This document shows, piece after piece, positions 1-6,862 of a DNA stretch of 13,354 bases. A model generated the notes under the pieces. It saw only the letters and a program-made list of their open reading frames with translations, made no database searches and was not told where the DNA came from. The DNA comes from Steroidobacteraceae bacterium. GTDB taxonomy: Bacteria > Pseudomonadota > Gammaproteobacteria > Steroidobacterales > Steroidobacteraceae. Every line of letters begins with the position of its first letter. Position 1 is the first letter of the stretch. The stretch covers positions 1-13,354 of the forward strand of contig JABEVI010000271.1 in NCBI GenBank assembly GCA_013044085.1, given 5' to 3'. The position numbers and the translations under genes were made by a program.

Positions 1-252
1 GTGTGCGCGGCGCAGGCATCGTTCTACGTGGTCCGCGAGCGTCGCCACCTGTGGTCCTCGCGGCCGAGTTCCTGGGTCATCGCCTCCTCGGTGCTGGATA
101 TCGGGATCATCACGACACTTGCGTATTTCGGCATTCTGGTGCACCGGCTGCCGGGCACCCTCATCGGTGCCGTGATCGTCGCGGCCTTCGCATTCACCTT
201 CCTGCTGGACCTGGTCAAGAACGTGGTGTTCCGCGTGTTACAGGTCGCATGA
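1..252 (+). CDS. C-terminal end of a P-type ATPase (proton-efflux, type IIIA-like), 5' partial
   Basis: Only the last 83 residues are in the window; the reading frame is open from base 1, so the GTG there need not be the start. The fragment has a cytoplasmic stretch with VVRERRHLWSSRPS at about 24 residues after the window edge's first few codons (roughly residues 9-23), followed by two hydrophobic segments (roughly 25-46 and 51-75). This matches the C-terminal transmembrane hairpin of bacterial plasma-membrane proton-efflux P-type ATPases, where a similar RER..LW.SRPS motif precedes the last two helices. Such pumps hydrolyse ATP to move H+ (or another cation) across the inner membrane. The phosphorylation (DKTGT) and nucleotide-binding domains lie outside the window, so ion specificity cannot be judged. 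The stop codon overlaps the start of the next gene as ATGA, so the two are probably cotranscribed and translationally coupled. Confidence 0.8.
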   Translation: MCAAQASFYVVRERRHLWSSRPSSWVIASSVLDIGIITTLAYFGILVHRLPGTLIGAVIVAAFAFTFLLDLVKNVVFRVLQVA

Positions 253-785
253 ACGTCCCTGAGCGCGACGGCTTCAGGCTCGTCCGTTGTACCGAGGCGG
301 CGCACGCCGGGCAGATCCTGGGGATCTTCAACGAGGCGATCGCGAATACGACCGCGATATACGAGTACGACCCGCGTACGCCTCGTACCATCGCCGACTG
401 GTTCGCCGAGAAGCGCGCCGCCGGGCATCCGGTGATCGGACTGCTGGATGCGGCCGGAGAATTGGCCGGGTTCGGCACCTACGGGGTGTTTCGCGCGCGC
501 CCGGCGTTCGGGCACACGGTCGAACATTCGGTCTACGTGCATCGGCAACGACGCGGCCGCGGGGCGGGGGCCCGGCTCCTGAAGGAGTTGATCGCGATAG
601 CGCGCAACGCCCGGGTTCACGTCATGGTCGGCTGCATCGACGCCGGCAATGGCGCGAGCATCGCGATGCACGAGCGCGCCGGGTTCCGCTGCGCCGGGAG
701 GATCGAGCAGTGTGGATTCAAATTCGGACGCTGGCTCGATCTCGTGTTCTATCAACTGATTCTCGACGGTGAGCACAGGCCATGA
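249..785 (+). CDS. GNAT N-acetyltransferase, phosphinothricin acetyltransferase (PAT/bar)-like
   Basis: The 178-aa protein is predicted to transfer an acetyl group from acetyl-CoA to an amine. It covers the whole GNAT domain: an N-terminal strand and helix with IFNEAI (about 26-31), the conserved E-x-S-x-Y-V strand (92-97), the acetyl-CoA pyrophosphate loop QRRGRGAG (100-107), N-x-x-S-I-x-M-H-E-x-x-GF (134-146), and the family's C-terminal FKFGRW.D block (158-164). That last block and the EHSVYV strand are typical of the PAT/bar and YncA-like subgroup. Members act on phosphinothricin, methionine sulfone or sulfoximine, or unknown amines, so the substrate is not established here. The ATG at 249 is chosen because it overlaps the ATPase stop codon (ATGA); upstream in-frame codons would run back through the ATPase gene. 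Its own stop overlaps the next gene by 4 bp, giving a coupled trio. Confidence 0.85.
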   Translation: MNVPERDGFRLVRCTEAAHAGQILGIFNEAIANTTAIYEYDPRTPRTIADWFAEKRAAGHPVIGLLDAAGELAGFGTYGVFRARPAFGHTVEHSVYVHRQRRGRGAGARLLKELIAIARNARVHVMVGCIDAGNGASIAMHERAGFRCAGRIEQCGFKFGRWLDLVFYQLILDGEHRP

Positions 786-1144
786 GCTTTGATTGCAACG
801 TTTGTCCGGGTTATTGCTGCAGCCACGAGCGCATCGCCGTCACGGCGAGCGACATTCGCCGCCTCGCGCGCCATTTCGGCCTCTCCGAGCGCGCCGCGCG
901 CGACAGGCTGACCTATGCCTACAAGACGAAGGACATCGATGAACAGATCATGAGGCACCGGAAGGATCATATTTTCAAATCCGTCTGCCGGTTGCTGGAC
1001 CCCAAGACGCGCCGCTGCACCGTCTATGCGGCGCGACCCGCCGTCTGTCGCAAGTACCCGTACGGCGAGCGCTGCGGATATTATGCGTTCCTCAAGTTCG
1101 AGCGAGACTTTCATGACGACCCAGAATTCGTACCGTCGGCCTGA
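782..1144 (+). CDS. YkgJ-family cysteine-cluster protein
   Basis: This 120-aa protein has eight cysteines, at residues 5, 8, 12, 13, 69, 79, 89 and 98. They fall into an N-terminal C-x2-C-x3-CC group and a C-terminal C-x9-C-x9-C-x8-C group containing CTVYAARPAVCRKYP. This is the signature of the YkgJ/UPF0153 family of putative zinc- or iron-sulfur-binding proteins, and the length suits the small members of the family. The biochemical role of the family is not established; metal-dependent protein or RNA maturation has been suggested for some members. The ATG is fixed by its ATGA overlap with the GNAT gene. After a 17-bp gap containing a strong ribosome binding site comes the lipocalin-like gene. 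No transmembrane segment or signal peptide is seen, so it is probably cytoplasmic. Confidence 0.85.
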   Translation: MSFDCNVCPGYCCSHERIAVTASDIRRLARHFGLSERAARDRLTYAYKTKDIDEQIMRHRKDHIFKSVCRLLDPKTRRCTVYAARPAVCRKYPYGERCGYYAFLKFERDFHDDPEFVPSA

Positions 1145-1161
1145 GTGGCTGGAGGATTCGC

Positions 1162-1752
1162 ATGATGCGCATTGCCGCGGAACAGAAGCCCTTCGCGGCC
1201 CGCCGGCTCGTGGTGTTCGCGCCGTTGCTGTTGTGCACGGCGTTCGCGCTGGGGTTGCCTGAGGTGGCGGCGGCGCACCTGACGAGACAGCAGCTCGTCG
1301 GCGCATGGAGACTCGTGCGCATCGAGTACTCGGGCGCGAACGGCTCCACCGTCGACCCGTTCTACCAGCCCGGCTCGACCGGCATGCTCATCTATGACGC
1401 GAACGGCTGGATGAGCGTGCAGATCGCCGCGCCGCATCGTCCGGATTGCGAGGTGCCGGTGACGCGGCCGGCCGAGGGCGCCACGGCGGCGGACGTCGAG
1501 TTGAAGGCGGCGGCGTTCGACACCTATTACGCCTACTATGGAACCTGGGATTTCGACGCGAAGAAGTCCCAGGTGACGCACCACGTCGTCTCCTCGCTCA
1601 TTCCCGCGGAGAACGGCGTCGATTACACGCAACAGGTCGCCATCGAGGGCCGGCGAATGATCTTCACGACACGTGTCGGCAGGAAGGGCGCCGAGACGAT
1701 CCATCGAAAGATCTGGGAGCGCATCGGCACCAGCCCGCAGAATGGGGGATAG
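1162..1752 (+). CDS. Secreted lipocalin-like domain protein
   Basis: The 196-aa precursor has a signal peptide: basic residues at 11-15, a hydrophobic core from about 16 to 32 and a probable signal peptidase I site after AAA at 36-38. There is no lipobox cysteine. The mature protein begins near HLTRQQLVGAWRLV, whose G-x-W is the first-strand motif of lipocalin-like barrels. YDANGWMSVQI (78-88) and the later beta-rich segments match the bacterial lipocalin-like domain often found as a single-domain periplasmic protein of about 150 aa. A small hydrophobic ligand is possible, but none can be named. GGAGGA at 1151-1156 sits 5 nt before the ATG at 1162; a second ATG follows immediately at 1165 and could serve equally well. 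The last 11 bp overlap the start of the RNA methyltransferase gene. Confidence 0.8.
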   Translation: MMRIAAEQKPFAARRLVVFAPLLLCTAFALGLPEVAAAHLTRQQLVGAWRLVRIEYSGANGSTVDPFYQPGSTGMLIYDANGWMSVQIAAPHRPDCEVPVTRPAEGATAADVELKAAAFDTYYAYYGTWDFDAKKSQVTHHVVSSLIPAENGVDYTQQVAIEGRRMIFTTRVGRKGAETIHRKIWERIGTSPQNGG

Positions 1753-2896
1753 GCTGCCGCGAGGGCCGATCGACGGCTGCCCTCACCGTCCTGCGTGCGC
1801 GGGCTGCCCGCGATTCGGCGAACCAGGCATCGCGCCGCAGGCGATGGCACGCCTTGCAAGCCTCGCCCGTGGCCACGGATTGCCGCCGGTGACGGTGATC
1901 TCGGGCGCACCCTACGGATTCCGGCACCGCGCACGGCTGGCGATTCGCGGCCGTGTCGGTGCGCCCAAACTCGGCATGTTCGAACTCGGCAGTCATCGCC
2001 TCGTTCACATTCCGCGCTGCCGTGTTCAGCATCCCTTGATCAACCGGGTGGCGGCGGTGGTGCGTGGCGCGCTCATCGACGCCCGGGTGAGCACCTATTC
2101 GGAGCGGGCCCACCTGGGTTTGGCGCGCTACCTGCAGGTGGCCGTGGAGCGCGGCTCACAGTCCGCCCAGATCGTGATCGTCGCCAACAGCGCGACGTCC
2201 GAGCCGCTGGCGGCGTTCATGGAGTTGATCCGAGAGCGCCTCGGCGGCCAGTTGCACAGCCTGTGGTTCAACGCCAATCAGGGACGCTCCAATGTGATTC
2301 TCGGCGAGGCCTTCGAACACTGGTGCGGTCCTGCGAGCGTGGTCGAGCGCTTTGGCGGCGCCGCGGTTCACTATCCTCCCGGTGCGTTCGGACAAAGCAA
2401 TCTCGAGATCGCGCAGGCGATCATCGAACAGATCGGCGAGCAAATCCCGCAGGGGGCGCGAGTCGCGGAATTTTACGCGGGCGTCGGTGCGATCGGCTTG
2501 TCGGTGCTGGCGCGGGTGTCGGCGTTGACGATGAACGAGGTCGCTCCGCAGTCCTTGCATGGGCTCGATCTCGCCCTGAGCGCGCTGGGTGCGGCCGATC
2601 GGGCCAAGGTCTCGGTCGTGCCGGGAGCCGCGGGCGGGGCGTTGGCGGCCGCCGTGGGCGCGCAGGTGGTGGTCGCCGATCCACCCCGCAAAGGCCTCGA
2701 TCCGCAACTGCTCGAGTGGCTGTGCGATGAGCCGCCCGAACGCTTCCTGTACATCAGTTGCGGGCTCGAAGCGTTCATCCGCGATCTCGCGCGCCTGACC
2801 GGGAGCGGCAGGCTGCGCTTGTGCGCGCTCGATGCGTTCAATCTATTCCCGTTCACCGACCACGTGGAAACCGTCGCCCGCTTCGAGCGTGCATGA
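1742..2896 (+). CDS. TrmA/RlmC/RlmD-family RNA (uracil-5-)-methyltransferase
   Basis: The 384-aa enzyme is predicted to transfer a methyl group from S-adenosylmethionine to C5 of a uridine in rRNA or tRNA. Visible features in order: a cysteine motif C13-x5-C19-x2-C22 plus C93, matching the 4Fe-4S ligands of RlmD-type enzymes; FGQSNLE (216-222); the SAM-binding loop EFYAGVGAIGL (243-253); ADPPRKGL (312-319); the nucleophile C340 in YISCG; and the general base E376 in FPFTDHVE. There is no N-terminal TRAM domain, and the overall length is close to that of E. coli RlmC (about 375 aa), so it is RlmC-like in layout. The exact target base cannot be inferred. The ATG at 1742 is chosen because it starts just before the Cys motif; the frame stays open further upstream but there encodes a low-complexity Arg/Ser/Pro-rich stretch inside the lipocalin gene. 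The 11-bp overlap with that gene suggests cotranscription. Confidence 0.88.
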   Translation: MGDRLPRGPIDGCPHRPACAGCPRFGEPGIAPQAMARLASLARGHGLPPVTVISGAPYGFRHRARLAIRGRVGAPKLGMFELGSHRLVHIPRCRVQHPLINRVAAVVRGALIDARVSTYSERAHLGLARYLQVAVERGSQSAQIVIVANSATSEPLAAFMELIRERLGGQLHSLWFNANQGRSNVILGEAFEHWCGPASVVERFGGAAVHYPPGAFGQSNLEIAQAIIEQIGEQIPQGARVAEFYAGVGAIGLSVLARVSALTMNEVAPQSLHGLDLALSALGAADRAKVSVVPGAAGGALAAAVGAQVVVADPPRKGLDPQLLEWLCDEPPERFLYISCGLEAFIRDLARLTGSGRLRLCALDAFNLFPFTDHVETVARFERA

Positions 2897-2918
2897 GCCG
2901 CGCGGGGCGCCGTTGCGC

Positions 2919-3245
2919 TCAGCGCCGATTCGCGGCAGCGTGTACGAGCAGCACCAGAACGGCGCACAACCCGGCGATGATCAGCAGTGCCGCCAGGAAC
3001 GCGGCGACTCGGGCGTTGCCGAGGTGGCGGCCGAAGGGTCCGGCCAGGACGACGCCGAGGCCGAGCGCGGACAGTGCCAGCAGCGCGCGCCGCCTGAGTT
3101 GCGCGCGCGTCGGCGGGGTCACCTTCGAATTGACCGGCACGAGGTCGATGCCCGAATGAGTTTTCAAAGGCGCGCCGCAACCGACGCAGAACTCCGCCTT
3201 GTCGCTCACCGCGCGTCCACATTCGCCACATGCGATCAGCGCCAT
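2919..3245 (-). CDS. Small zinc-ribbon membrane protein
   Basis: This 108-aa protein begins with a zinc ribbon, C6-x2-C9 and C20-x2-C23 (CGECG and CVGCG), the form common at the N-terminus of bacterial zinc-ribbon domain proteins. After a basic linker (about 47-53) come two hydrophobic segments at about 54-70 and 79-103, so it should be a two-pass inner-membrane protein with the ribbon probably in the cytoplasm. No function is known to me. The ATG at 3245 is preferred over an upstream in-frame codon at 3281 because GGGAG lies 7 nt before it (3257-3253 on the minus strand) and the ribbon starts immediately after. It converges on the RNA methyltransferase gene with a 22-bp gap and diverges from the next gene. 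Confidence 0.75.
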   Translation of the reverse strand: MALIACGECGRAVSDKAEFCVGCGAPLKTHSGIDLVPVNSKVTPPTRAQLRRRALLALSALGLGVVLAGPFGRHLGNARVAAFLAALLIIAGLCAVLVLLVHAAANRR

Positions 3246-3318
3246 GGTCGATCTCCCGTCAGTTCCCGAGGTAGCGCGCATAGTACGCCATCGGCGGCGA
3301 ATGTTTGCCCGATGCGGC

Positions 3319-3348
3319 TTGCTTCGGGCATTCTGGCGCCGTGCTAGT
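3319..3348 (+). promoter_or_regulatory. Weak candidate sigma-70 promoter for the 317-aa orphan gene
   Basis: TTGCTT (3319-3324) and GCTAGT (3343-3348) are 18 bp apart. Transcription would begin near 3355, leaving a leader of about 20 nt that includes the GGAGA at 3366-3370. The -10 box is poor, so this is only a candidate. The rest of the 130-bp divergent gap (3246-3375) shows no other recognisable signal. Confidence 0.2.
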
Positions 3349-3375
3349 GACCTGCATGAGAGGCTGGAGACCGAA

Positions 3376-4329
3376 GTGATCAGTGAAGTCGAGGAACGGG
3401 TTCATAAGGCGCTGGCGGCGCATCCGCTCGAGAGGACCGAGGACGGCTACCGTCTGGCGCATGCCGGCGGTGCGGGGGTCAGTACGCTCAGATTCCGGCC
3501 GGTCAAGGAGTCCGTTGAGGGGCTCGGAGTGGTATCGATCGTCGAGGTCATTGCCGAATACGCCCCGACGGGTCTGCCATCGTTCCACGAACTCGGCGTG
3601 CAGCGGCTCAACGCGATGGCGGTGCACGGGGCGTACGCCCTGCGCGAAGGCCGCCTGCGACAGGAGGCCCAGTTTTCGCTCTACGCCCTCGAGCCGACGG
3701 TGCATCTGGCGACCAAGCTCGTGCTCGATACCTTCGCCGCTCAACTTCCGCTCGGCCGTTCGGTGGCCTTGTCGATCGTCTCGGCCTCGGCGCTCGAACA
3801 ACAGCGAGCGCATCATGCCATGCCGGGCGACTGGCGGGAGCCCTTGAAGGCCGAGGATTTGCGCGCGGTGGCGCTCGCCTTGCAGGAGCGGGGTTTCGCC
3901 GCATCCAATAACGATTCGGCGGTTTGGGCGGAATTCGCGATGAGCGGGGATTGCCCTTCGCGGGCGATCGACCCTAACGCCCCGACCGCGCTGCTGCAGG
4001 TGAACGCCGGTGTGCTGCATCCGATCGCGGGGGCCGGGTACCTGGCGTCGATTTCCCTGCCTTTTGCCGCTGCGCCCGCGGATCCGGCCGATGTGTGCCG
4101 GCGCTTGAACGCCGCCGAGCTCGCCCTGGTCGATTTTGTGCCGCGGCTCGGTGCCTGGGGGCTTCAGGGTGTGGATGCCCAGCCCGGATACCACTGTTTC
4201 CTGCCTTGCGCGGCGCCTTACGGCGGCTTGCACATGGCCTTGATGGGCTGGTGTCTGCAGCGGGCTGCGTGGGTACGGGAGCACTTCTGGGTGGCCGGGC
4301 AGGGAATCGCGCCCGAAGCCGCCCAATGA
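3376..4329 (+). CDS. Hypothetical protein with probable internal duplication
   Basis: I do not recognise this 317-aa protein. It has no signal peptide, no long hydrophobic helix and no obvious catalytic motif. Two regions resemble each other: about 77-120 (QRLNAMAVHGAY ... VHLATKLVLDTFAAQL) and about 242-300 (RRLNAAELALVD ... LHMALMGWCLQRAAWV). Each begins with R-L-N-A and ends with a long amphipathic helix. Duplicated small alpha/beta domains of the YbjN or type III chaperone-like kind have a similar arrangement, but this is a fold guess only. The GTG start at 3376 is chosen because GGAGA lies 5 nt upstream. The frame is open back to 3199 (an ATG lies at 3301), but those extensions enter the divergent zinc-ribbon gene. 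It ends 16 bp from the convergent Anbu gene, with no clear terminator between them. Confidence 0.65.
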   Translation: MISEVEERVHKALAAHPLERTEDGYRLAHAGGAGVSTLRFRPVKESVEGLGVVSIVEVIAEYAPTGLPSFHELGVQRLNAMAVHGAYALREGRLRQEAQFSLYALEPTVHLATKLVLDTFAAQLPLGRSVALSIVSASALEQQRAHHAMPGDWREPLKAEDLRAVALALQERGFAASNNDSAVWAEFAMSGDCPSRAIDPNAPTALLQVNAGVLHPIAGAGYLASISLPFAAAPADPADVCRRLNAAELALVDFVPRLGAWGLQGVDAQPGYHCFLPCAAPYGGLHMALMGWCLQRAAWVREHFWVAGQGIAPEAAQ

Positions 4330-4345
4330 GGAGACCGCCGGGCGC

Positions 4346-5074
4346 CTACCAGTTCGGGTCCGGCAGTTCGCTGAAGACTTCCTGCAGCGCTTCACCCCAG
4401 CGCGCCCGGATCTTGCTGAAATAATCGTTCTCCATGTCGATGCTCAAGTGGGTCCCGACCCGGTAATCGTCGCGGCGGACGATCGCCAGGTCGAGCGGTG
4501 CCCCGACCGACAGGTTGGAGCGGATCGTCGAGTCCATCGACACCAGCGCGCACTTGGCGGCTTGCGCGAGGCTGCTGCTGCGGCTGATCACCCGATCGAT
4601 GATCGGCTTGCCGTATTTCGACTCGCCCATCTGGAAATAAGGCGTGTCGACCGAGGATTCGACGAAGTTTCCGGCCGAGTAAATGTGGAACAAGCGCGGC
4701 TCCTCGCCGCTGATCTGGCCGCCGAGGATGAACGTGCCGTTGAACTCGTGGCCCTGGTCCTGCAGGTGTGCGGCGTCGCGACCGTAGACTTCGCGCAGGG
4801 CGTCGCCGACGACGCGCGCCGCCGCGAACATGTTTCCCGCCCGGTGGATGGGCGGGTCGGCCAGGCCATCGGCGCTCGCCTCGTGCAGGAGATTCACGAC
4901 CGCCTGCGTGATCGCGAGGTTGCCGGCCGACAGCAGCACGAGCGCACGTTCTCCGGCGCGTTGGAATATCGCCATCTTGCGGAAGGTGCTGATCTGGTCG
5001 ACACCGGCGTTGGTCCGGGAGTCGGACAACATCACCAGGCCGGTGTCCACCAATAGGCCGACGCAGTAGGTCAT
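4346..5074 (-). CDS. Anbu (ancestral beta subunit) proteasome-like Ntn-hydrolase
   Basis: This 242-aa protein belongs to the Anbu branch of proteasome beta-type N-terminal nucleophile hydrolases. The start MTYCVGLLVDTGLVMLSDSR places Thr2 as the nucleophile after Met removal (T1), with D17 and K32 in processed numbering at the positions of the proteasome Thr-Asp-Lys triad. The stretch RTNAGVDQISTFRKM and the length (about 240 aa) are typical of Anbu rather than HslV (about 175 aa). Family members form large self-assemblies in the cytoplasm; their natural substrate is not settled. The ATG at 5074 is certain on homology because the mature Thr must be exposed; the open frame upstream is low-complexity shadow. 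No good Shine-Dalgarno sequence is seen, so translation may depend on coupling with the transglutaminase gene 28 bp upstream. It is the last gene of the ATP-grasp/alpha-E/transglutaminase/Anbu operon. Confidence 0.93.
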   Translation of the reverse strand: MTYCVGLLVDTGLVMLSDSRTNAGVDQISTFRKMAIFQRAGERALVLLSAGNLAITQAVVNLLHEASADGLADPPIHRAGNMFAAARVVGDALREVYGRDAAHLQDQGHEFNGTFILGGQISGEEPRLFHIYSAGNFVESSVDTPYFQMGESKYGKPIIDRVISRSSSLAQAAKCALVSMDSTIRSNLSVGAPLDLAIVRRDDYRVGTHLSIDMENDYFSKIRARWGEALQEVFSELPDPNW

Positions 5075-5093
5075 TTGTGGCGATTCTACCGGA

Positions 5094-5117
5094 CTGCTAC
5101 TACTACTGCTGCTGCTG
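5094..5117 (-). repeat. Trinucleotide tract (CAG)4(TAG)3CAG at the end of the transglutaminase gene
   Basis: Read on the minus strand, the 3' end of the transglutaminase gene is four CAG codons, three consecutive TAG codons and another CAG. The result is a Gln4 tail followed by a triple amber stop. It looks like a short CAG repeat in which one C-to-T change created a stop that then expanded. The tract lies 20 bp upstream of the Anbu ATG. Confidence 0.9.
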
Positions 5118-5918
5118 TGCCGACTCCGCGACGAGCACGCTCGTGCGCATGTGTTCGCCGCCGCCGCCGTGGCGCACACCGCGCACCGGCGCGGCGTCCA
5201 GATAGTCGCGGCCGACCGCGAGGCGGCAATATTGTCCAATGGCCGGCCGTCGATGCGTGATGTCCACGCTGTGCCAGCCGCGTTGCGCGCCCAGCCAGAC
5301 ATCGACCCAGGCGTGGCTCGCGACGTCATGCCGGTCGCCGGTGTACAGGTAGCCGCTCACGTAGCGCGCGGGAACGCCCAGGACGCGCGCACAGGCGAGG
5401 AACACGTGCGCCTGATCCTGGCAGACCCCTTCGCCGGCCGCGAATGCGACGGCGGCGCTGTCGCCGACGTCGCTGACCCCGGTCCGGTACCGGATCGCGT
5501 CGCCGACCGCCTCGCACAGGCCGGTCGCGACCGCCTCGTGCCCCGCGCAGCAGTCGCCGATTCGACGGGCGAAGGTGCGCATCGCCTCGTCCGGCGCGGT
5601 CAGCGCCGTCGGCGCGAGGTAGGCGAGCGGGGACAATGGCCCATCGGCTTGGGGCACGTCGAGGTCGACGGTCTCGACGATGCCCTGAACCACGACTCGA
5701 ATCTCGCGATGCGGTTCCTCGAGCGTCAGAAGGTGCACGATGTTGCCGTGTGCGTCCACCTGTTCGAGAAGACGCCCCGGCGCCAGGATCCGCCAGTTGA
5801 GCACCCGTTGCGAGGGGTCAGGGCGCGGTGTCAGGTGCAGCCGCTGCACGCTGTACTTGGCCGGCCGGTCGTATTCGTAGAGTGTTTCGTGGCGGATGTG
5901 CAACTGCATCGGTGTCAT
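5103..5918 (-). CDS. Transglutaminase-like cysteine protease of the Anbu operon
   Basis: The 271-aa protein has the bacterial transglutaminase N-terminal beta domain (about 4-85; start QLHIRHETLYEYDRP) followed by the transglutaminase-like catalytic domain. The catalytic triad is visible: C166 in GEGVCQDQAHVF, H202 in SHAWVDVW and D219 in SVDITH, where the usual P of D-P-T is I. GVPARYVSGYLY (181-192) is the family's conserved strand. Such enzymes are thought to hydrolyse or transfer amide and peptide bonds rather than crosslink proteins. No signal peptide is seen, so it should be cytoplasmic. The start at 5918 overlaps the alpha-E stop codon as ATGA; M4 at 5909 is an alternative with a better-spaced GAGG. 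The C-terminus is a Gln4 run followed by three tandem stop codons. In this gene set its product probably acts on what the ATP-grasp protein makes. Confidence 0.9.
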   Translation of the reverse strand: MTPMQLHIRHETLYEYDRPAKYSVQRLHLTPRPDPSQRVLNWRILAPGRLLEQVDAHGNIVHLLTLEEPHREIRVVVQGIVETVDLDVPQADGPLSPLAYLAPTALTAPDEAMRTFARRIGDCCAGHEAVATGLCEAVGDAIRYRTGVSDVGDSAAVAFAAGEGVCQDQAHVFLACARVLGVPARYVSGYLYTGDRHDVASHAWVDVWLGAQRGWHSVDITHRRPAIGQYCRLAVGRDYLDAAPVRGVRHGGGGEHMRTSVLVAESAQQQQ

Positions 5919-6862
5919 GCCTCGGTCGGTGGCAACAGGAAGTCCGAGGCGATCCGCTCGCCGATATCGCGCATCTTCGCGAGAAATTGTTCCAAAAATC
6001 GCGTGACGCCGCGCTCGATGAGATCCTCCATGCGCGTGAAGTGCAGCGTAGCCTGGATTTCGCCGGCACGCCGCTCGGTTTCCGCGGACTGCTCGTTGGC
6101 GACCGCACGCAGGTTCTGATGCAGTTCACGGCAGCACCGCAGCAGCGAGCGGGGCATGTCGGCGCACAGGATCAGCAATTCGGCGACCTTCAACGGCGTG
6201 ATGCCCTCGCGGTACCTGCGCCGGTATACCTCGAAGGCGGACAGCGCCCTGAGCAGCACGCTCCATTCGAACGGATCGGTGGTGCCGCCGGCCTCCGCGC
6301 CCGGTTCGAGATCCTCGCGATGTGCGGCCAGGATCCGGGCGCCGCCGTCCGCACGCTCGAGGAACGTTCCAATGCGGGAAAAATGGAAGGCTTCGTCCCG
6401 CAGCATCGTGCCGATCGTCACGCCACGCGTCAGATGCGAGCGCTCCTTGACCCACTCGACGAATCGGCCGATGTCGGCCTCGCCCGCGCCGTGCAGGCCG
6501 ATGACGCGGGCCTCGAGCCACGTCGAGTTCAACGTCTCCCACAGTTCCGACGTCAAGGTGCCGCGTACCGCGCGCGCATTCTCCCGCGCGGCCCGCAGGC
6601 AGTTGAGAATGCTGCCCGCATGCTTCGAATCCAGGGTCAGGAATTCGAACACCGCGCGCGGTTCGGCCTTGTCGTGCCGCTCGCCGAACGCGGCTTCCAA
6701 CTGCAAGGCCGCGAGCGTCGAGCGGAGCGAGCGGGCGAGGATGGCCGGCGCGTGCGGCAGCAGGGACATCCGGTAGTGGGCGTCGACCAAGCGGGCGAGG
6801 TTCTCGGCGCGCTCGATGTAGCGGGACATCCAATACAGGTGATCGGCGGTTCGGCTGAGCAT
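5915..6862 (-). CDS. Alpha-E domain-containing protein (DUF403)
   Basis: The 315-aa protein starts with MLSRTADHLYWMSRYIERAE, the hallmark of alpha-E proteins, and continues with other conserved blocks: SILNCLRAARENARAVRG (about 84-101), WVKERSHLTRGVTIGTMLRDEAFHF with FLERAD after it, and TPLKVAELLILCADMPRSL. It is all-helical and rich in conserved Arg and Glu. The family nearly always accompanies a circularly permuted ATP-grasp protein and a transglutaminase-like protease. It is proposed to work with them in peptide ligation or modification; its own chemistry is unknown. Translation is probably coupled: its ATG shares one base with the ATP-grasp stop (TGATG), and GGAG lies 5 nt upstream inside that gene. 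Its stop overlaps the transglutaminase start. Confidence 0.93.
   Translation of the reverse strand: MLSRTADHLYWMSRYIERAENLARLVDAHYRMSLLPHAPAILARSLRSTLAALQLEAAFGERHDKAEPRAVFEFLTLDSKHAGSILNCLRAARENARAVRGTLTSELWETLNSTWLEARVIGLHGAGEADIGRFVEWVKERSHLTRGVTIGTMLRDEAFHFSRIGTFLERADGGARILAAHREDLEPGAEAGGTTDPFEWSVLLRALSAFEVYRRRYREGITPLKVAELLILCADMPRSLLRCCRELHQNLRAVANEQSAETERRAGEIQATLHFTRMEDLIERGVTRFLEQFLAKMRDIGERIASDFLLPPTEA

Noticed and set aside
24..776. 250-codon minus-strand frame opposite the ATPase end and GNAT gene
   Set aside because: The plus strand encodes two recognisable protein families here; the antisense frame has no family features.
2897..2930. GGCGC/GCGCC inverted repeat between the RNA methyltransferase and zinc-ribbon genes as a bidirectional terminator
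   Set aside because: The stem is only 5 bp and has no flanking T or A run, as expected by chance at this base composition.
3276..3290. Minus-strand TGGCGTACTATGCGC as a second sigma-54 promoter, for the zinc-ribbon gene
   Set aside because: The GG-N10-GC spacing is met, but the flanking consensus is poor (no CACG, no TT before GC), so it is likely chance in GC-rich DNA.
3259..4395. 378-codon minus-strand frame opposite the 317-aa orphan gene
   Set aside because: Arg/Gly/His-rich, no ribosome binding site, and it overlaps the end of Anbu. The plus-strand frame has ordinary protein composition, a ribosome binding site and two similar halves.
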